From Candidatus Zixiibacteriota bacterium (GTDB taxonomy: Bacteria; Zixibacteria; MSB-5A5; GN15; FEB-12), in assembly GCA_024280215.1 (NCBI GenBank), contig JAJRQO010000027.1:1-64000 (forward strand): DNA of 64,000 nucleotides, read 5' to 3'. Shown here in pieces: positions 8,951 to 17,503 of this stretch. A model generated the notes under the pieces. It was not told where the DNA came from and made no database searches. It was given only the letters and a program-made list of their open reading frames with translations. A program made the position numbers and the translations under genes. Every line of letters starts with the position of its first letter. The stretch's first letter is position 1.

Positions 8951-9035
8951 GTCAGTTCCTTATTTTGATTTATCAAAATTGGAACTGATGAACAACTGTC
9001 AGTTCATAATTTGCTAAAGCGAATAAGGAACCGAC
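8951..9035. repeat. Pair of bulged hairpin repeats, GTCAGTTC family
   Basis: Copy 1 (8951-8989) pairs GTCAGTTCC with GGAACTGAT around inner TTTTGA/TCAAAA. Copy 2 (8998-9035) pairs GTCAGTTC with GGAACCGAC around a TTTGC/GCGAA inner stem. The two lie in opposite orientation, 8 nt apart, like a BIME arrangement. Confidence 0.7.
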
Positions 9036-9143
9036 CGAACAAGAAATTATCCAGATTGTCGGGTTTCTCACAATTATATTTTTGGGAATCGGAACCACGA
9101 CTAACATAAACAAGGCAATGCCCTGTCGGTACAGCTTTGCTGG

Positions 9144-9200
9144 TCTCCGTGCAAGCACGGAGAGGAGTGAGGAAAGACTGGTTCCCCGAGCAAGTCGGGG
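9144..9200. repeat. Two short perfect palindromes
   Basis: CTCCGTG/CACGGAG (9144-9161) and CCCCGA/TCGGGG (9184-9200) are GC-rich hairpins in an AT-rich gap. They are preceded by GCAATGCCCTGTC, part of the palindrome found whole at 60199-60217 and 60543-60561. Confidence 0.55.
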
Positions 9201-9233
9201 ATGGTTTGTCTTAATTCTATTATAAGAGGAACA

Positions 9234-9263
9234 GGCAGGTCGCAAAAGCGAGACCTTCCCTAC
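9234..9263. repeat. Palindromic repeat with CCTAC tail
   Basis: GGCAGGTCGC and GCGAGACCTTCC flank an AAAA loop, followed by CTAC. It has the same layout as the repeats at 9305-9333, 44722-44750 and 61855-61883. Confidence 0.65.
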
Positions 9264-9267
9264 TTAT

Positions 9268-9438
9268 ATCCTTGGAACACCAGCCTACAAAGCTATTGTA
9301 GATTGGCAGAACCGCTAAAGGGTTCTTCCCTACTACACTGGGATGACATGTGGGGCATACTTCGATAAGCTCATTATGACTTTGTCGGGTTCTGCATTCG
9401 ACAAGTCGAATCCTTGGAACACCGACCTACAAAGCTAT
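9268..9438. repeat. Imperfect 29-nt direct repeat pair
   Basis: ATCCTTGGAACACC, then AGCC or GACC, then TACAAAGCTAT occurs at 9268-9296 and 9410-9438, differing at two bases. The intervening 113 nt includes another hairpin repeat, so the block could be a local duplication or a composite repeat unit. Confidence 0.6.
9305..9333. repeat. Palindromic repeat with GCTAAAG loop and CCTAC tail
   Basis: GGCAGAACC and GGTTCTTCC flank GCTAAAG, followed by CTAC. It differs from 44722-44750 by paired stem substitutions (AACC/GGTT versus AACT/AGTT). Confidence 0.7.
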
Positions 9439-9440
9439 AA

Positions 9441-9464
9441 GGGCGTTTCGCGAAACGCCCCTAC
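9441..9464. repeat. Perfect 20-nt palindrome plus CTAC
   Basis: GGGCGTTTCG/CGAAACGCCC followed by CTAC. Related full palindromes lie at 43380-43407 and 44762-44789. Confidence 0.7.
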
Positions 9465-9552
9465 AATTTTCATTCAAACTAAAAACTTGACAGCGACCCT
9501 ATTTCACTCGTTTATTTTATAAAATAAAATAACTATCCTCAACGGAGAATGT

Positions 9553-11538
9553 ATGGCAGAAAACAATAACGACAAGTTTGAACCATTTGTACCCGCATCA
9601 ACTATAATGCCCGAAGTGACATGGCGTGCTGTCATACTCGGTGCAATAATTTCAGTACTGTTCGGCTGTGCTAACGCCTATCTCGGTTTGAAATTTGGTA
9701 TGACGGTTTCGGCATCGATACCAGCGGCAGTTATCTCGATGGCGGTGCTTCGGATGCTCTACGGTAAAAATGTCTCTGTCCTTGAAAACAATATGGTGCA
9801 GACGATTGGTTCAGCAGGTGAGTCACTTGCGGCGGGTATAATTTTTACGCTTCCAGCATTTTTTATCTGGTCGGCAAATGATGCTCTTGTTGCTCAGGGG
9901 TATAAGCATGAAGTCTCACAAATGCAGATATTTTGGCTTGCAATGTTAGGTGGTTCACTTGGTATTCTGCTGATGATTCCACTTCGGAAATATCTTGTTG
10001 ACCAAGAACATAAAAATCTAAAATTCCCAGAAGGTACCGCATGTGCTGAAATTATCATTGCCGGTGATGAAGGTGGCAACAAAGCAAAATTAGTGTTTGC
10101 AGGTATCGGAATCGGTGCTGTATATAAAATTTGTATGAACATGCTCAAAGGTTGGTCGGAGTCAGTCAACTATGATTTCAAGGGGGTTTTCAAAGGTGGA
10201 ACGGTTGGTATCGATGCCACTCCTGCCCTGCTTGCGGTCGGGTATATTATAGGACCACGAATCGCTGCACTGATGCTCTCTGGTGCGGTGTTGGGATATT
10301 TAGGAGTTGCTCCGCTTATTGCATTTATCGGAGACCAATTACCTGCTGGTACGATTATCTCCCCAGGGACAATTCCAATTGTTGATATGGATCCTGGGCA
10401 GTTGCGTAATTTCTATATTAAGTATTTAGGTGTTGGTGCGGTTGCAGTTGGTGGCTTTATGTCTCTTATCAAATCGTTACCAGTGATTGTTACATCATTC
10501 AAAAAAGGTTTTGAACAAATATTTAAAAAATCTGACAGTAATGAAAATATTCCACGTACTGACCAAGATTTGTCTATGAAATGGGTACTTCTTGGAGTCG
10601 TAGCTATTATAATCGCTATCTGGATGCTACCAAATACTAACCTTGATATTCTTGGTGTTATAATGGCGGTTATGTTTGGATTTTTCTTTGTGGTTGTCTC
10701 GGCACGTATTGTTGGTATCGTCGGGTCGTCGTCGAATCCTGTTTCGGGAATGACGATTGCAACATTGCTTGTGACAAGTACGATTCTGATAAAGTTTGGC
10801 GTGAGTGGTGTTGAGGGAATGATAACGGCAATGTCGGTTGGTACGATTGTATGTATTGCTGTTTGTATGTCGGGTGATATTGCTCAGGATTTGAAAACTG
10901 GGTACTTGCTCGGTGCAACTCCGAAGAAACAACAGTTGCTTGAATTTATCGGACTGCTCTTCCCTGCTTTGGCAATGGGGGCAATGATTTTCCTTTTGAA
11001 TGATACATTTGGGTTTGTACAAATTGAAGGTTCACCAAGAGAACCTCTATTAGCTCCGCAAGCAAATGTTATGGCGACGATTGTTCAGGGAATGATGCAT
11101 ATTGAAGGCATACCTGCCCTTCCTTGGGCTCCTATTATTGTCGGTGGCATGATTGCATTGGCGGTTGAACTGCTTGGGATTTCTTCACTACCGTTTGCTA
11201 TTGGCATGTATTTGCCTCTTTCACTTTCAACACCTCTTATGACAGGTGGCTTGGTGGCATTGTTGATTAAGAAAGTTTCCAAGAAAGATGAGTATAAAAA
11301 GAATAATGAACAGGGGGTTTTGTTTGCCTCGGGAATTGTCGCTGGTGATGCCTTGATAGGTGTTGCGGTGGCGTTCATGATTGCACTTTGGGGTTGGTAT
11401 GGTGAATTTTCAGATTCCTATGATAGAGCTGGAACAACATTGACGGGGGCGTATGGCCCGTGGGTCTCGCTTGCTATGTTCTTTGGTCTGGCTGCTCTGC
11501 TCGGACATTTAGCCTATCGAGGTTTTAAGAAGAAATAG
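9553..11538 (+). CDS. OPT-family oligopeptide transporter
   Basis: 661-residue integral membrane protein of the oligopeptide transporter (OPT) superfamily, which takes up peptides or metal-chelate conjugates by secondary transport. I count roughly 14-16 hydrophobic segments. Typical stretches are ISVLFGCANAYLGLKFGMTVSASIPAAVISMAVL near the N-terminus, the QTIGSAGESLAAG loop and PFAIGMYLPLSLSTPLMTGGL near the C-terminus. Length and layout match bacterial OPT proteins. The start ATG follows CGGAG closely. The gene is alone, followed by a terminator at 11591-11617. The substrate cannot be assigned from sequence. Confidence 0.93.
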   Translation: MAENNNDKFEPFVPASTIMPEVTWRAVILGAIISVLFGCANAYLGLKFGMTVSASIPAAVISMAVLRMLYGKNVSVLENNMVQTIGSAGESLAAGIIFTLPAFFIWSANDALVAQGYKHEVSQMQIFWLAMLGGSLGILLMIPLRKYLVDQEHKNLKFPEGTACAEIIIAGDEGGNKAKLVFAGIGIGAVYKICMNMLKGWSESVNYDFKGVFKGGTVGIDATPALLAVGYIIGPRIAALMLSGAVLGYLGVAPLIAFIGDQLPAGTIISPGTIPIVDMDPGQLRNFYIKYLGVGAVAVGGFMSLIKSLPVIVTSFKKGFEQIFKKSDSNENIPRTDQDLSMKWVLLGVVAIIIAIWMLPNTNLDILGVIMAVMFGFFFVVVSARIVGIVGSSSNPVSGMTIATLLVTSTILIKFGVSGVEGMITAMSVGTIVCIAVCMSGDIAQDLKTGYLLGATPKKQQLLEFIGLLFPALAMGAMIFLLNDTFGFVQIEGSPREPLLAPQANVMATIVQGMMHIEGIPALPWAPIIVGGMIALAVELLGISSLPFAIGMYLPLSLSTPLMTGGLVALLIKKVSKKDEYKKNNEQGVLFASGIVAGDALIGVAVAFMIALWGWYGEFSDSYDRAGTTLTGAYGPWVSLAMFFGLAALLGHLAYRGFKKK

Positions 11539-11554
11539 TAAACACAAATCATTG

Positions 11555-11572
11555 GCAGACGAGGACGTCTGC
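11555..11572. repeat. Short palindrome downstream of the OPT gene
   Basis: GCAGACG/CGTCTGC with an AGGA loop forms a strong 7-bp hairpin without a T tract, so it looks more like a dispersed palindrome than a terminator. Confidence 0.5.
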
Positions 11573-11590
11573 TAAGCACATTCATATTAA

Positions 11591-11617
11591 AAACGGAGTC
11601 ATTGGCTCCGTTTTTTT
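11591..11617 (+). terminator. Rho-independent terminator of the OPT gene
   Basis: An 8-bp stem AAACGGAG / CTCCGTTT with a 7-nt loop ends in a run of seven T residues, 52 nt past the OPT stop codon. Confidence 0.88.
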
Positions 11618-11633
11618 GTTATCTCATTAAACT

Positions 11634-11661
11634 TTGAAAAAATCAATATTGTACTTATATT
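11634..11661 (+). promoter_or_regulatory. Predicted promoter giving a leaderless transcript
   Basis: TTGAAA, a 16-nt spacer and TATATT end only 7 nt before the ATG at 11669. The transcript would therefore begin at or next to the start codon. No Shine-Dalgarno precedes this ATG. Confidence 0.5.
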
Positions 11662-11668
11662 CTAATCT

Positions 11669-13843
11669 ATGAAACAATGGATATCTGACAATAAAACTGT
11701 ACTGCTGATTTCGTGCCTTGCACTTTTGGTACGTATAGGGTATTTGATAGAGTTGAGTTACCAACCTGACTTTTTGTTGCCGATGGTTGATGAGAAGTTT
11801 CATTGGTTGTGGGCGGCAGATATTCTTAACAATTCTTTCTGGGGTGAAAGTTCATATTTTAGAGCACCGCTGTATGGATACTTTTTAGCCTTTTTATATT
11901 GGGTCAGTTCTGGGTCGATTTTCATGGCGAAATTATTACAACTGTTTTTGACTTTTGGAACGTCGTTCTTTCTGATAAAAACAACCCAGCATCTATTTGG
12001 CAAACCGACATCATATATCACAGGCTTTATATACGCATTTTACGGGACGTTAATATTTTATGAATCGATGTTTTTAATCCCAGCAATTTTTCTCTTTTTA
12101 CTTAGCTATGGTTTGTATAGGGTTCTCTTTCTGTCTGAATCGACAACTATAAAAGACTGGCTCATAACAGGAATCGTGTTTGGACTGGCGGCTATTGCCC
12201 GACCAAATATTTTGTTAGTTATGCCGTTTCTAATGCTTTGGATGTTACTCAGCTTACAAACTTCAAAAGAGCTTATCCAGCGTATCAAACTTCCGTTGGC
12301 GTTGTGTCTTGGGTTAGTTCTTGTCATTGCCCCTGTGACAATTCGCAACGTAGTTGTGACAGGTGAGTTTATACTTATTTCGTCACAGGGTGGAATCAAT
12401 TTATACTTAGGCAACAACCGAGATACAGATGGATTGACGATGCTTATGCCTGATGTTGTTCTTGATGAGTCAGTAAGCTGGTCGGAGTTTGAAACTGTTA
12501 CCCACAAATCAGCCGAACGTCAGGCGTTTAAAAAATTGACAAACGCAGAGGCTTCCGCATTTTGGTCAAAAAAAGCTGTCGCATATATTCTTGAAAATCC
12601 AACGACGTTTCTATCCAATGTCTGGAAAAAATCGGTCTATCTTGTTAGTGGGATTGAAAACTCTGACAATGGCGATATTTATTATCATCGAACGAAGTCA
12701 AAACTTTTTTCTCTGTTGGTTTGGAATAAATTCATCTATTTCCCATTCGGGTTATTACTTCCATTTGCTTTGGTTGGATTTTATGTTTCACGAAATAAAT
12801 TCAAGAAAGTGCTTCCTCTTTATATTTATCTGCTTCTGTATATTCCGTCGATAATTCTCTTTTTGGTTACTGCACGTCACCGTCTGCCATTGGTAATAGT
12901 TCTCATAATTTTTGCTGCGGCAGGAATTTCGTTCTTCTATGAAAAGAGAAAACAATTTATTTCAAAAACATATTTATTCAGCATCGGAATTTTTATCGTA
13001 TCACTCTTTTTACTCAACCAACAGTATTTTGATCAAAAAGAGATTGGTGGTCAAGGGGCTGAGTTCCAGACATTTTTTAATGAAGGAATCCAGTTTGAAA
13101 AGTTGGGTGATTTACAAAATGCATTAGCTTCATATCAAAAAGCTGACCGAGCATTTTCAAGCTCTGCAACGCTTGTAAATAATCTTGGATTTGTGCAGTA
13201 TAGACTTTCAAAATTTAAAGATGCCGAACTTAATTTTATACGCTCGATTAATCTTGATAAATCTTTTGCGGCAGCTTATAACAATTATGGACTTCTCAAA
13301 CAAAAGACTGGCAATCTCGATTCTGCATTAACATTGTATCAATCAGCTTTGACATATTTTAAAAATGATTCTGCCAGCAACGAAAATATCAGTATGGTCT
13401 ACACAAACATTGCTGACTTGTACGACCAACGTAAAGATATAACAGCGGCAGCGAAGACATATCTACAAGCATTGAAGCAGTCGAAAACATATCGATTGGC
13501 ACGTTCTCGAGCGGCATCATTTTATGCTCGTAATAAAATGTTTACTAAATCGGATTCTTTGTATACTGTGTCAGAGCAACAGAACAACATGGAAGCATCT
13601 GATTTTTTCAATTGGGGGCTTTCATATATGCGTCGAAACAAGATTGCAAATGGAATTGTAAAACTACAGAATTGTATTGAAAAAGATTCACTTTTCTATC
13701 AAGCGTATCATTTGATCGGTTATGGAATGTATACCCAGCAAGCCCCTAAAGAGGCTGTATTGATTTATCTTGATAAAACACTATCCATAGAGCCTAATTT
13801 CAAACAAGCAATTGATTTGAGGAAAGAAGTCTTAAAGAAGTAA
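11669..13843 (+). CDS. Membrane glycosyltransferase (GT-C/GT39-like) with C-terminal TPRs
   Basis: 724 residues. The first ~430 contain about ten membrane segments and an acidic pair in the first periplasmic loop (MVDEKFHW), followed by YFRAPLYGYFLA. This is the layout of ArnT/PMT-type lipid-phosphate-sugar glycosyltransferases. From about residue 460 to the end lies a soluble region with several TPRs (NNLGFVQYRLSKFKDAELNF, YNNYGLLKQKTGNLDSAL, YQAYHLIGYGMY). The protein probably moves a sugar from a polyprenyl carrier to a periplasmic acceptor, with the TPRs holding a partner; donor and acceptor are unknown. The ATG has no Shine-Dalgarno and appears leaderless. The gene converges with the GGDEF gene, leaving 3 nt between stops. 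Confidence 0.82.
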   Translation: MKQWISDNKTVLLISCLALLVRIGYLIELSYQPDFLLPMVDEKFHWLWAADILNNSFWGESSYFRAPLYGYFLAFLYWVSSGSIFMAKLLQLFLTFGTSFFLIKTTQHLFGKPTSYITGFIYAFYGTLIFYESMFLIPAIFLFLLSYGLYRVLFLSESTTIKDWLITGIVFGLAAIARPNILLVMPFLMLWMLLSLQTSKELIQRIKLPLALCLGLVLVIAPVTIRNVVVTGEFILISSQGGINLYLGNNRDTDGLTMLMPDVVLDESVSWSEFETVTHKSAERQAFKKLTNAEASAFWSKKAVAYILENPTTFLSNVWKKSVYLVSGIENSDNGDIYYHRTKSKLFSLLVWNKFIYFPFGLLLPFALVGFYVSRNKFKKVLPLYIYLLLYIPSIILFLVTARHRLPLVIVLIIFAAAGISFFYEKRKQFISKTYLFSIGIFIVSLFLLNQQYFDQKEIGGQGAEFQTFFNEGIQFEKLGDLQNALASYQKADRAFSSSATLVNNLGFVQYRLSKFKDAELNFIRSINLDKSFAAAYNNYGLLKQKTGNLDSALTLYQSALTYFKNDSASNENISMVYTNIADLYDQRKDITAAAKTYLQALKQSKTYRLARSRAASFYARNKMFTKSDSLYTVSEQQNNMEASDFFNWGLSYMRRNKIANGIVKLQNCIEKDSLFYQAYHLIGYGMYTQQAPKEAVLIYLDKTLSIEPNFKQAIDLRKEVLKK

Positions 13844-13846
13844 ACA

Positions 13847-14851
13847 TTAGTATTTGCTCCGACGTTCAACCATGTAGTTAGAACCAGATTTCATCTTCGT
13901 TGCTTTTTTAAGATCAGCAAGCATCTTTGACATCTCACCAACATGGTTAAACATTCCTTTTTGATTTAAAATCACAGCAATCGAAATAGTTAAGATAGGA
14001 AACTCTTCAGGTTCCCCTTTTCGATTCTGAGTCGAAATAAAACCTCTATCCAAATCAGCATCTTCATATTTTAATCTAATAAGAGAATCAAAAGTTTTTA
14101 TGATAGAAGTACATACCAATTGATATTTATCTTGTGGAACTATAAAGATATAATCATCCCCCGCAATATGCCCGACAAATCCTTCACGGCACACATCAAA
14201 GACAACATCTTTGATAATACGAGCTGTTAACCGAATAATCGAATCGCCAAAATAATAACCGTAGTAATCATTGTAGGCTTTGAAATTATCTAAGTCAGCG
14301 TAGGCAACAGCACACTCTGTATTATTTTTAATATGCTCAGAAAGCTCATGCTCGATTATTGTTGGTCCGGGTAGATGAGTCGATGGATTTATCGACATAT
14401 CGCGACGGCTCCGCTCTATAATTCTTCGAATGCGAACCTCAACCAGTTTTTCTTTCCAATCGCCATAGATAAAATCTTCGGCACCAGCTTGATAGGCGGT
14501 AATGACTAAGTTCTCATCTGGCTTTGGATGAAATAAAATAATTGGAATAATGGCCATCGACATATTTCGTTTGATGAGTGAAACCATGTCGACCTCTTTG
14601 AGAAAGAGATTGTCTTCTCCACCAGCAAGGATAATAATATCGATTTCATTTCTCTGACAAATAATGGCTAAATTTTCAAAAGTATCAAAATAATGTAGTT
14701 GGATTTTATTTTTAATAAAAAAATGTTTGAGGTGAAAATCAAGCGAGATAGATTCCTGCCTTAAGGCAAAATGATAGACAGTTTTATTCGGTCTTTCGGT
14801 TGTCTGAGGCCCCTCCCAATTCTCGAGGGTGATATTTTCTGTGTTCTGCAA
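13847..14851 (-). CDS. Receiver-like plus degenerate GGDEF domain protein
   Basis: 334 residues. Residues ~25-165 resemble a response-regulator receiver fold (DIIILAGGEDN, IIPIILFHPKP, YQAGAEDFIYG). The C-terminal half is a GGDEF-type domain (VAYADLDNFKAYNDYYGYYFGDSIIRL). The signature reads AGDDY where active diguanylate cyclases have GGDEF or AGDEF. The metal-binding DLDNFK stretch is kept. It may be a weak or inactive cyclase acting as a regulator. The start is TTG at 14851, giving a 68-nt overlap with the end of xerD; I found no later ATG/GTG/TTG that keeps the receiver domain. ComF, XerD and this gene form a tight leftward run. Confidence 0.78.
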   Translation of the reverse strand: MQNTENITLENWEGPQTTERPNKTVYHFALRQESISLDFHLKHFFIKNKIQLHYFDTFENLAIICQRNEIDIIILAGGEDNLFLKEVDMVSLIKRNMSMAIIPIILFHPKPDENLVITAYQAGAEDFIYGDWKEKLVEVRIRRIIERSRRDMSINPSTHLPGPTIIEHELSEHIKNNTECAVAYADLDNFKAYNDYYGYYFGDSIIRLTARIIKDVVFDVCREGFVGHIAGDDYIFIVPQDKYQLVCTSIIKTFDSLIRLKYEDADLDRGFISTQNRKGEPEEFPILTISIAVILNQKGMFNHVGEMSKMLADLKKATKMKSGSNYMVERRSKY

Positions 14852-15707
14852 TTATATAATCCCGATCTATCGTCGTATAAATTTGTGTAGTAGATATATC
14901 GGCATGTCCGAGCATTTCTTGCACTATTCTTAGATCTGCTCCTCCTTCAAGTAGATGTGTCGCAAAAGAATGCCTAAAAGTATGTGGGGTAACATCTTTC
15001 ATTACTTGAGCATGAGACAAAATTGACCTGATAATCTTCCATAACCCGACTCGGGAAATCTGTTTTCCAAATTTATTGATTATCAAGCTACTTGAATTTT
15101 CTTTATATTTTTGCTTCTCTTTAAATTCGATATAAGATTCGATAGAAATTTTGGCACAATCTCCCAAAGGAACTAATCTTTGCTTGTTCCCTTTACCAGT
15201 AACCTTGATAAAACCAGCTTCAAACTCTATGTCCGATTCTTTCAAATGAACTAATTCTGAAATCCGTAATCCACATCCGTAGAGAACTTCGATGATAACT
15301 TTATCACGAAGACCATTTTTTTTTGTACCATCAATGGAACTGATAATTTTTTCTATTTCATCTGGAGAAAGATAACTTGGATGATAGCGCAATATCTTAG
15401 GAGCTGAAATTGCGAGGAATGGGTTTTTTTTAATTTTCACGGGATACTGTTCAAGAAGAAAGTTGTAAAATTGTTTGAGAGATGAAATTTTTCGGGCAAT
15501 TGTTGCTGGTTTTCTTTCGGACTTGGAAAGAGTATCTATAAAATCGGTCAGATGTTTCCGATTAATTTTAAAAAGTGATGATTTCAGATTCAATTGTAAA
15601 AATTCGTTTATGTCATTTTTGTATGAGGATATAGAATTGTCTGAGAGACCTCTTTCGAGTTTGAGGTGCATAAGATATTCATCTATGAGTCTTCTATCTT
15701 CAGCCAT
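14784..15707 (-). CDS. xerD: Tyrosine recombinase XerC/XerD
   Basis: 307-residue site-specific recombinase, probably for chromosome dimer resolution at dif. The N-terminal SAM-like DNA-binding domain spans ~1-90 (LERGLSDNSISSYKNDINEFL). All catalytic residues are present: Arg in GLRISEL, Lys in VTGKGNKQR, His and Arg in HTFRHSFATHL, His in LGHADISTTQIY and the Tyr of that segment. Homologues usually end soon after KYHPR; the extra dozen residues here overlap the next gene. The ATG overlaps the comF stop as TAATG. XerD is the better name than XerC by overall look, but the two are hard to separate by eye, and no dif site was found nearby. Confidence 0.92.
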   Translation of the reverse strand: MAEDRRLIDEYLMHLKLERGLSDNSISSYKNDINEFLQLNLKSSLFKINRKHLTDFIDTLSKSERKPATIARKISSLKQFYNFLLEQYPVKIKKNPFLAISAPKILRYHPSYLSPDEIEKIISSIDGTKKNGLRDKVIIEVLYGCGLRISELVHLKESDIEFEAGFIKVTGKGNKQRLVPLGDCAKISIESYIEFKEKQKYKENSSSLIINKFGKQISRVGLWKIIRSILSHAQVMKDVTPHTFRHSFATHLLEGGADLRIVQEMLGHADISTTQIYTTIDRDYIIAEHRKYHPRELGGASDNRKTE

Positions 15708-16414
15708 TAGAAAGCATGGGCAATCGAAATAACTGCCACGACCTTATATCCTGATTGTTCTAATTCTTTGGTTGCTTCTAAGACGGTGTTGCCCGTCGTG
15801 ACTACATCGTCAACTAATATACAATGAGTCTTTTCATCGGCATTCGTATTGATTTGAAAGACAGACTCAATATTTTTTTTTCGTTCAATAATTGGTAGTT
15901 TTGATTGTGGTTTTCGTTTTTTAATACGAAAGATTAAATCATCATGCACAACAATATCAGAAAGTTTTGATAATTCATGTGCAAGTATAGATGCTTGATT
16001 GTATCCTCTGCTATTTTCCCTATATTTATAAAGAGGAATCGGTACGAGAAAATCTGCCTTATGTTGTTTTATTAATTTGCTGTATTCTTGATAGATACGT
16101 TTGGCAAAAATCTTCGCAGGTGCTATGATTCCTTTAAATTTAAACTGAATAATAATCTCTCGAATAGGGTCTTCATAATTAGCATACGAATAAAGAGCTA
16201 TTGTATTTTTTTTGCATTTTTGGCAGGTAATATTCTTGTCCATCTGACTCATGCAATGCAAGCAGTATGGTAGAGTAAGCTGGAGTACTTTTTTTTCACA
16301 TGCTTGGCATATTTGAGATATATTATTACAGTACTCCGAACAACCTAAACAAAGTTGAGGGAAAATAAAATCAAGTAGGTTTTGTATATATCTGTTTCCA
16401 ATGAGCGTATGCAT
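15707..16414 (-). CDS. comF: ComF-family phosphoribosyltransferase-like protein
   Basis: 235-residue member of the ComF/GntX family, linked to DNA uptake in naturally competent bacteria. It opens with a zinc-ribbon region containing four CxxC pairs (CLGC, CQAC, CLHC, CQKC). A type I phosphoribosyltransferase fold follows, with the PRPP loop HCILVDDVVTTGNTVLEA. The DFLVPIPLYKYRENSRGYNQASILA stretch is family-typical. The stop overlaps the xerD start by one base (TAATG). The normal length supports an intact gene. Confidence 0.9.
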   Translation of the reverse strand: MHTLIGNRYIQNLLDFIFPQLCLGCSEYCNNISQICQACEKKVLQLTLPYCLHCMSQMDKNITCQKCKKNTIALYSYANYEDPIREIIIQFKFKGIIAPAKIFAKRIYQEYSKLIKQHKADFLVPIPLYKYRENSRGYNQASILAHELSKLSDIVVHDDLIFRIKKRKPQSKLPIIERKKNIESVFQINTNADEKTHCILVDDVVTTGNTVLEATKELEQSGYKVVAVISIAHAF

Positions 16415-16450
16415 ATCTATAAAAAACTCATTAGAAATGGTTCTGACAAG

Positions 16451-17503
16451 TTAAAATTTAGCGATACGATTCTTTAATATCAGTAATGAATAGTAAAGCA
16501 CAAAGACAATCAAAAAGATTGCTGATATATGGGAAATCAAGTTATAGACATCATGATGACGTCCAATCGTATATAAGGTGGATAATTCAAAAGAATCGTA
16601 AATAAAATCAACTGCTATCCCACATATAATTGAGATAATTATTAACGTAGACAGATAAATGATGAGTGCTTTTTTCATGAGGAGTTTTAAAATTACTGTT
16701 AACGATGCTATATTGGTAGCGGGACCGACAAGCAAGAAAACTAAGATAGCACCAGGAGAAAACCCCACAGCTAACAATGCGGCAGCAAGTGGTGTTGATG
16801 AAGTTGCACAAATATACAGAGGTAAGCCAACTAAGACTGCTCCCAAATATGCTCCCCATCCCGAACGAAGGATTTCTGGGATGCTTTCAAATGAGTCGCC
16901 GATGACAATCGTAATTAGCCCTGCCAAGAGGTAACCAATCAAAAGATATGGTGCTAAATCTTTTAAAATTGTCTGAGTAGCATACATACAGACATCGATA
17001 ATTTTAGAAAAAACTGAGTTCGACTTATTGTCAGTTGTTGAGCAACATGCCCCACAACTGTTCTCTTCTTCTTCAACAATGACAGCCTCATCATTGTCAA
17101 ATTGATTAATTAATACACCAGCGGTCATTGCGGTCAAAAATGCAGCAACAGGGCGGGCGACAGTCAGAACAGGGTCTGTAAGCGAATAGGTCAACAAGAT
17201 TGAATCAACACCTGTCTCAGGAGTAGAGATTAGAAATGATGCAGTAGCACCTTTGTTAAGCCCTGACTTGCGTAACTGGTGAGCAACGGGCAGAACTGAA
17301 CAGGAACAAAGTGGAAGCGGTATTCCCAAGAGGGCTGCTTTGAGGACGACGCTGTTTTTTGATCCACTGAGAAATTTTTGGTAGATTTTTTCATTGAGAA
17401 ATAGATGTATGACTCCAGCAAGTAAAAGCCCGATCAGTAATAAAAACGCCGAGTCATATATCAGCTGATATGTTGACTCGGCTATATTTTGAAGTAGAGT
17501 AAT
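16451..17503 (-). CDS. UPF0718/DUF318 permease with apparent AUU start
   Basis: Integral membrane protein of the UPF0718 (SO_0444-like) family, implicated in heavy-metal efflux in some relatives. The ORF track starts at TTG 17329. However, the 58 codons upstream are open in the same frame and encode a family-like N-terminus (AFLLLIGLLLAGVIHLFLNE, VVLKAALLGIPLPLCSCSVLP). There is no ATG, GTG or TTG in that extension. An ATT at 17503 overlaps the stop of the upstream gene as TAATT, the exact geometry of the TAATG overlaps used elsewhere in this window, so AUU initiation gives 350 residues. A cysteine cluster (NSCGACCS) sits in a cytoplasmic loop. About eight membrane helices are visible. Confidence 0.8.
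   Translation of the reverse strand: MTLLQNIAESTYQLIYDSAFLLLIGLLLAGVIHLFLNEKIYQKFLSGSKNSVVLKAALLGIPLPLCSCSVLPVAHQLRKSGLNKGATASFLISTPETGVDSILLTYSLTDPVLTVARPVAAFLTAMTAGVLINQFDNDEAVIVEEEENSCGACCSTTDNKSNSVFSKIIDVCMYATQTILKDLAPYLLIGYLLAGLITIVIGDSFESIPEILRSGWGAYLGAVLVGLPLYICATSSTPLAAALLAVGFSPGAILVFLLVGPATNIASLTVILKLLMKKALIIYLSTLIIISIICGIAVDFIYDSFELSTLYTIGRHHDVYNLISHISAIFLIVFVLYYSLLILKNRIAKF

Larger units (their letters stand above)
8915..9552. other. Gene-free repeat-rich stretch
   Basis: About 640 nt with at least eight palindromes from several families and one imperfect 29-nt direct repeat. The leftward 90-residue ORF at 8973-9245 lies entirely on these palindromes and is not a credible gene. 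A TTGACA at 9487 may belong to the promoter of the transporter that follows. Confidence 0.6.

Noticed and set aside
8973-9245. 90-residue ORF on the minus strand
   Set aside because: It lies entirely across palindromic repeats, has no ribosome-binding site and shows no protein-like composition.
10627-11022. Two overlapping minus-strand ORFs within the OPT gene
   Set aside because: They are shadows of the transporter's coding frame with His/Asn/Arg-rich, non-protein-like composition.
16608-17421. ORFs in other frames over the permease (16608-16859, 16659-16934, 17230-17421)
   Set aside because: All lie inside the permease frame, which carries the recognisable family sequence throughout.
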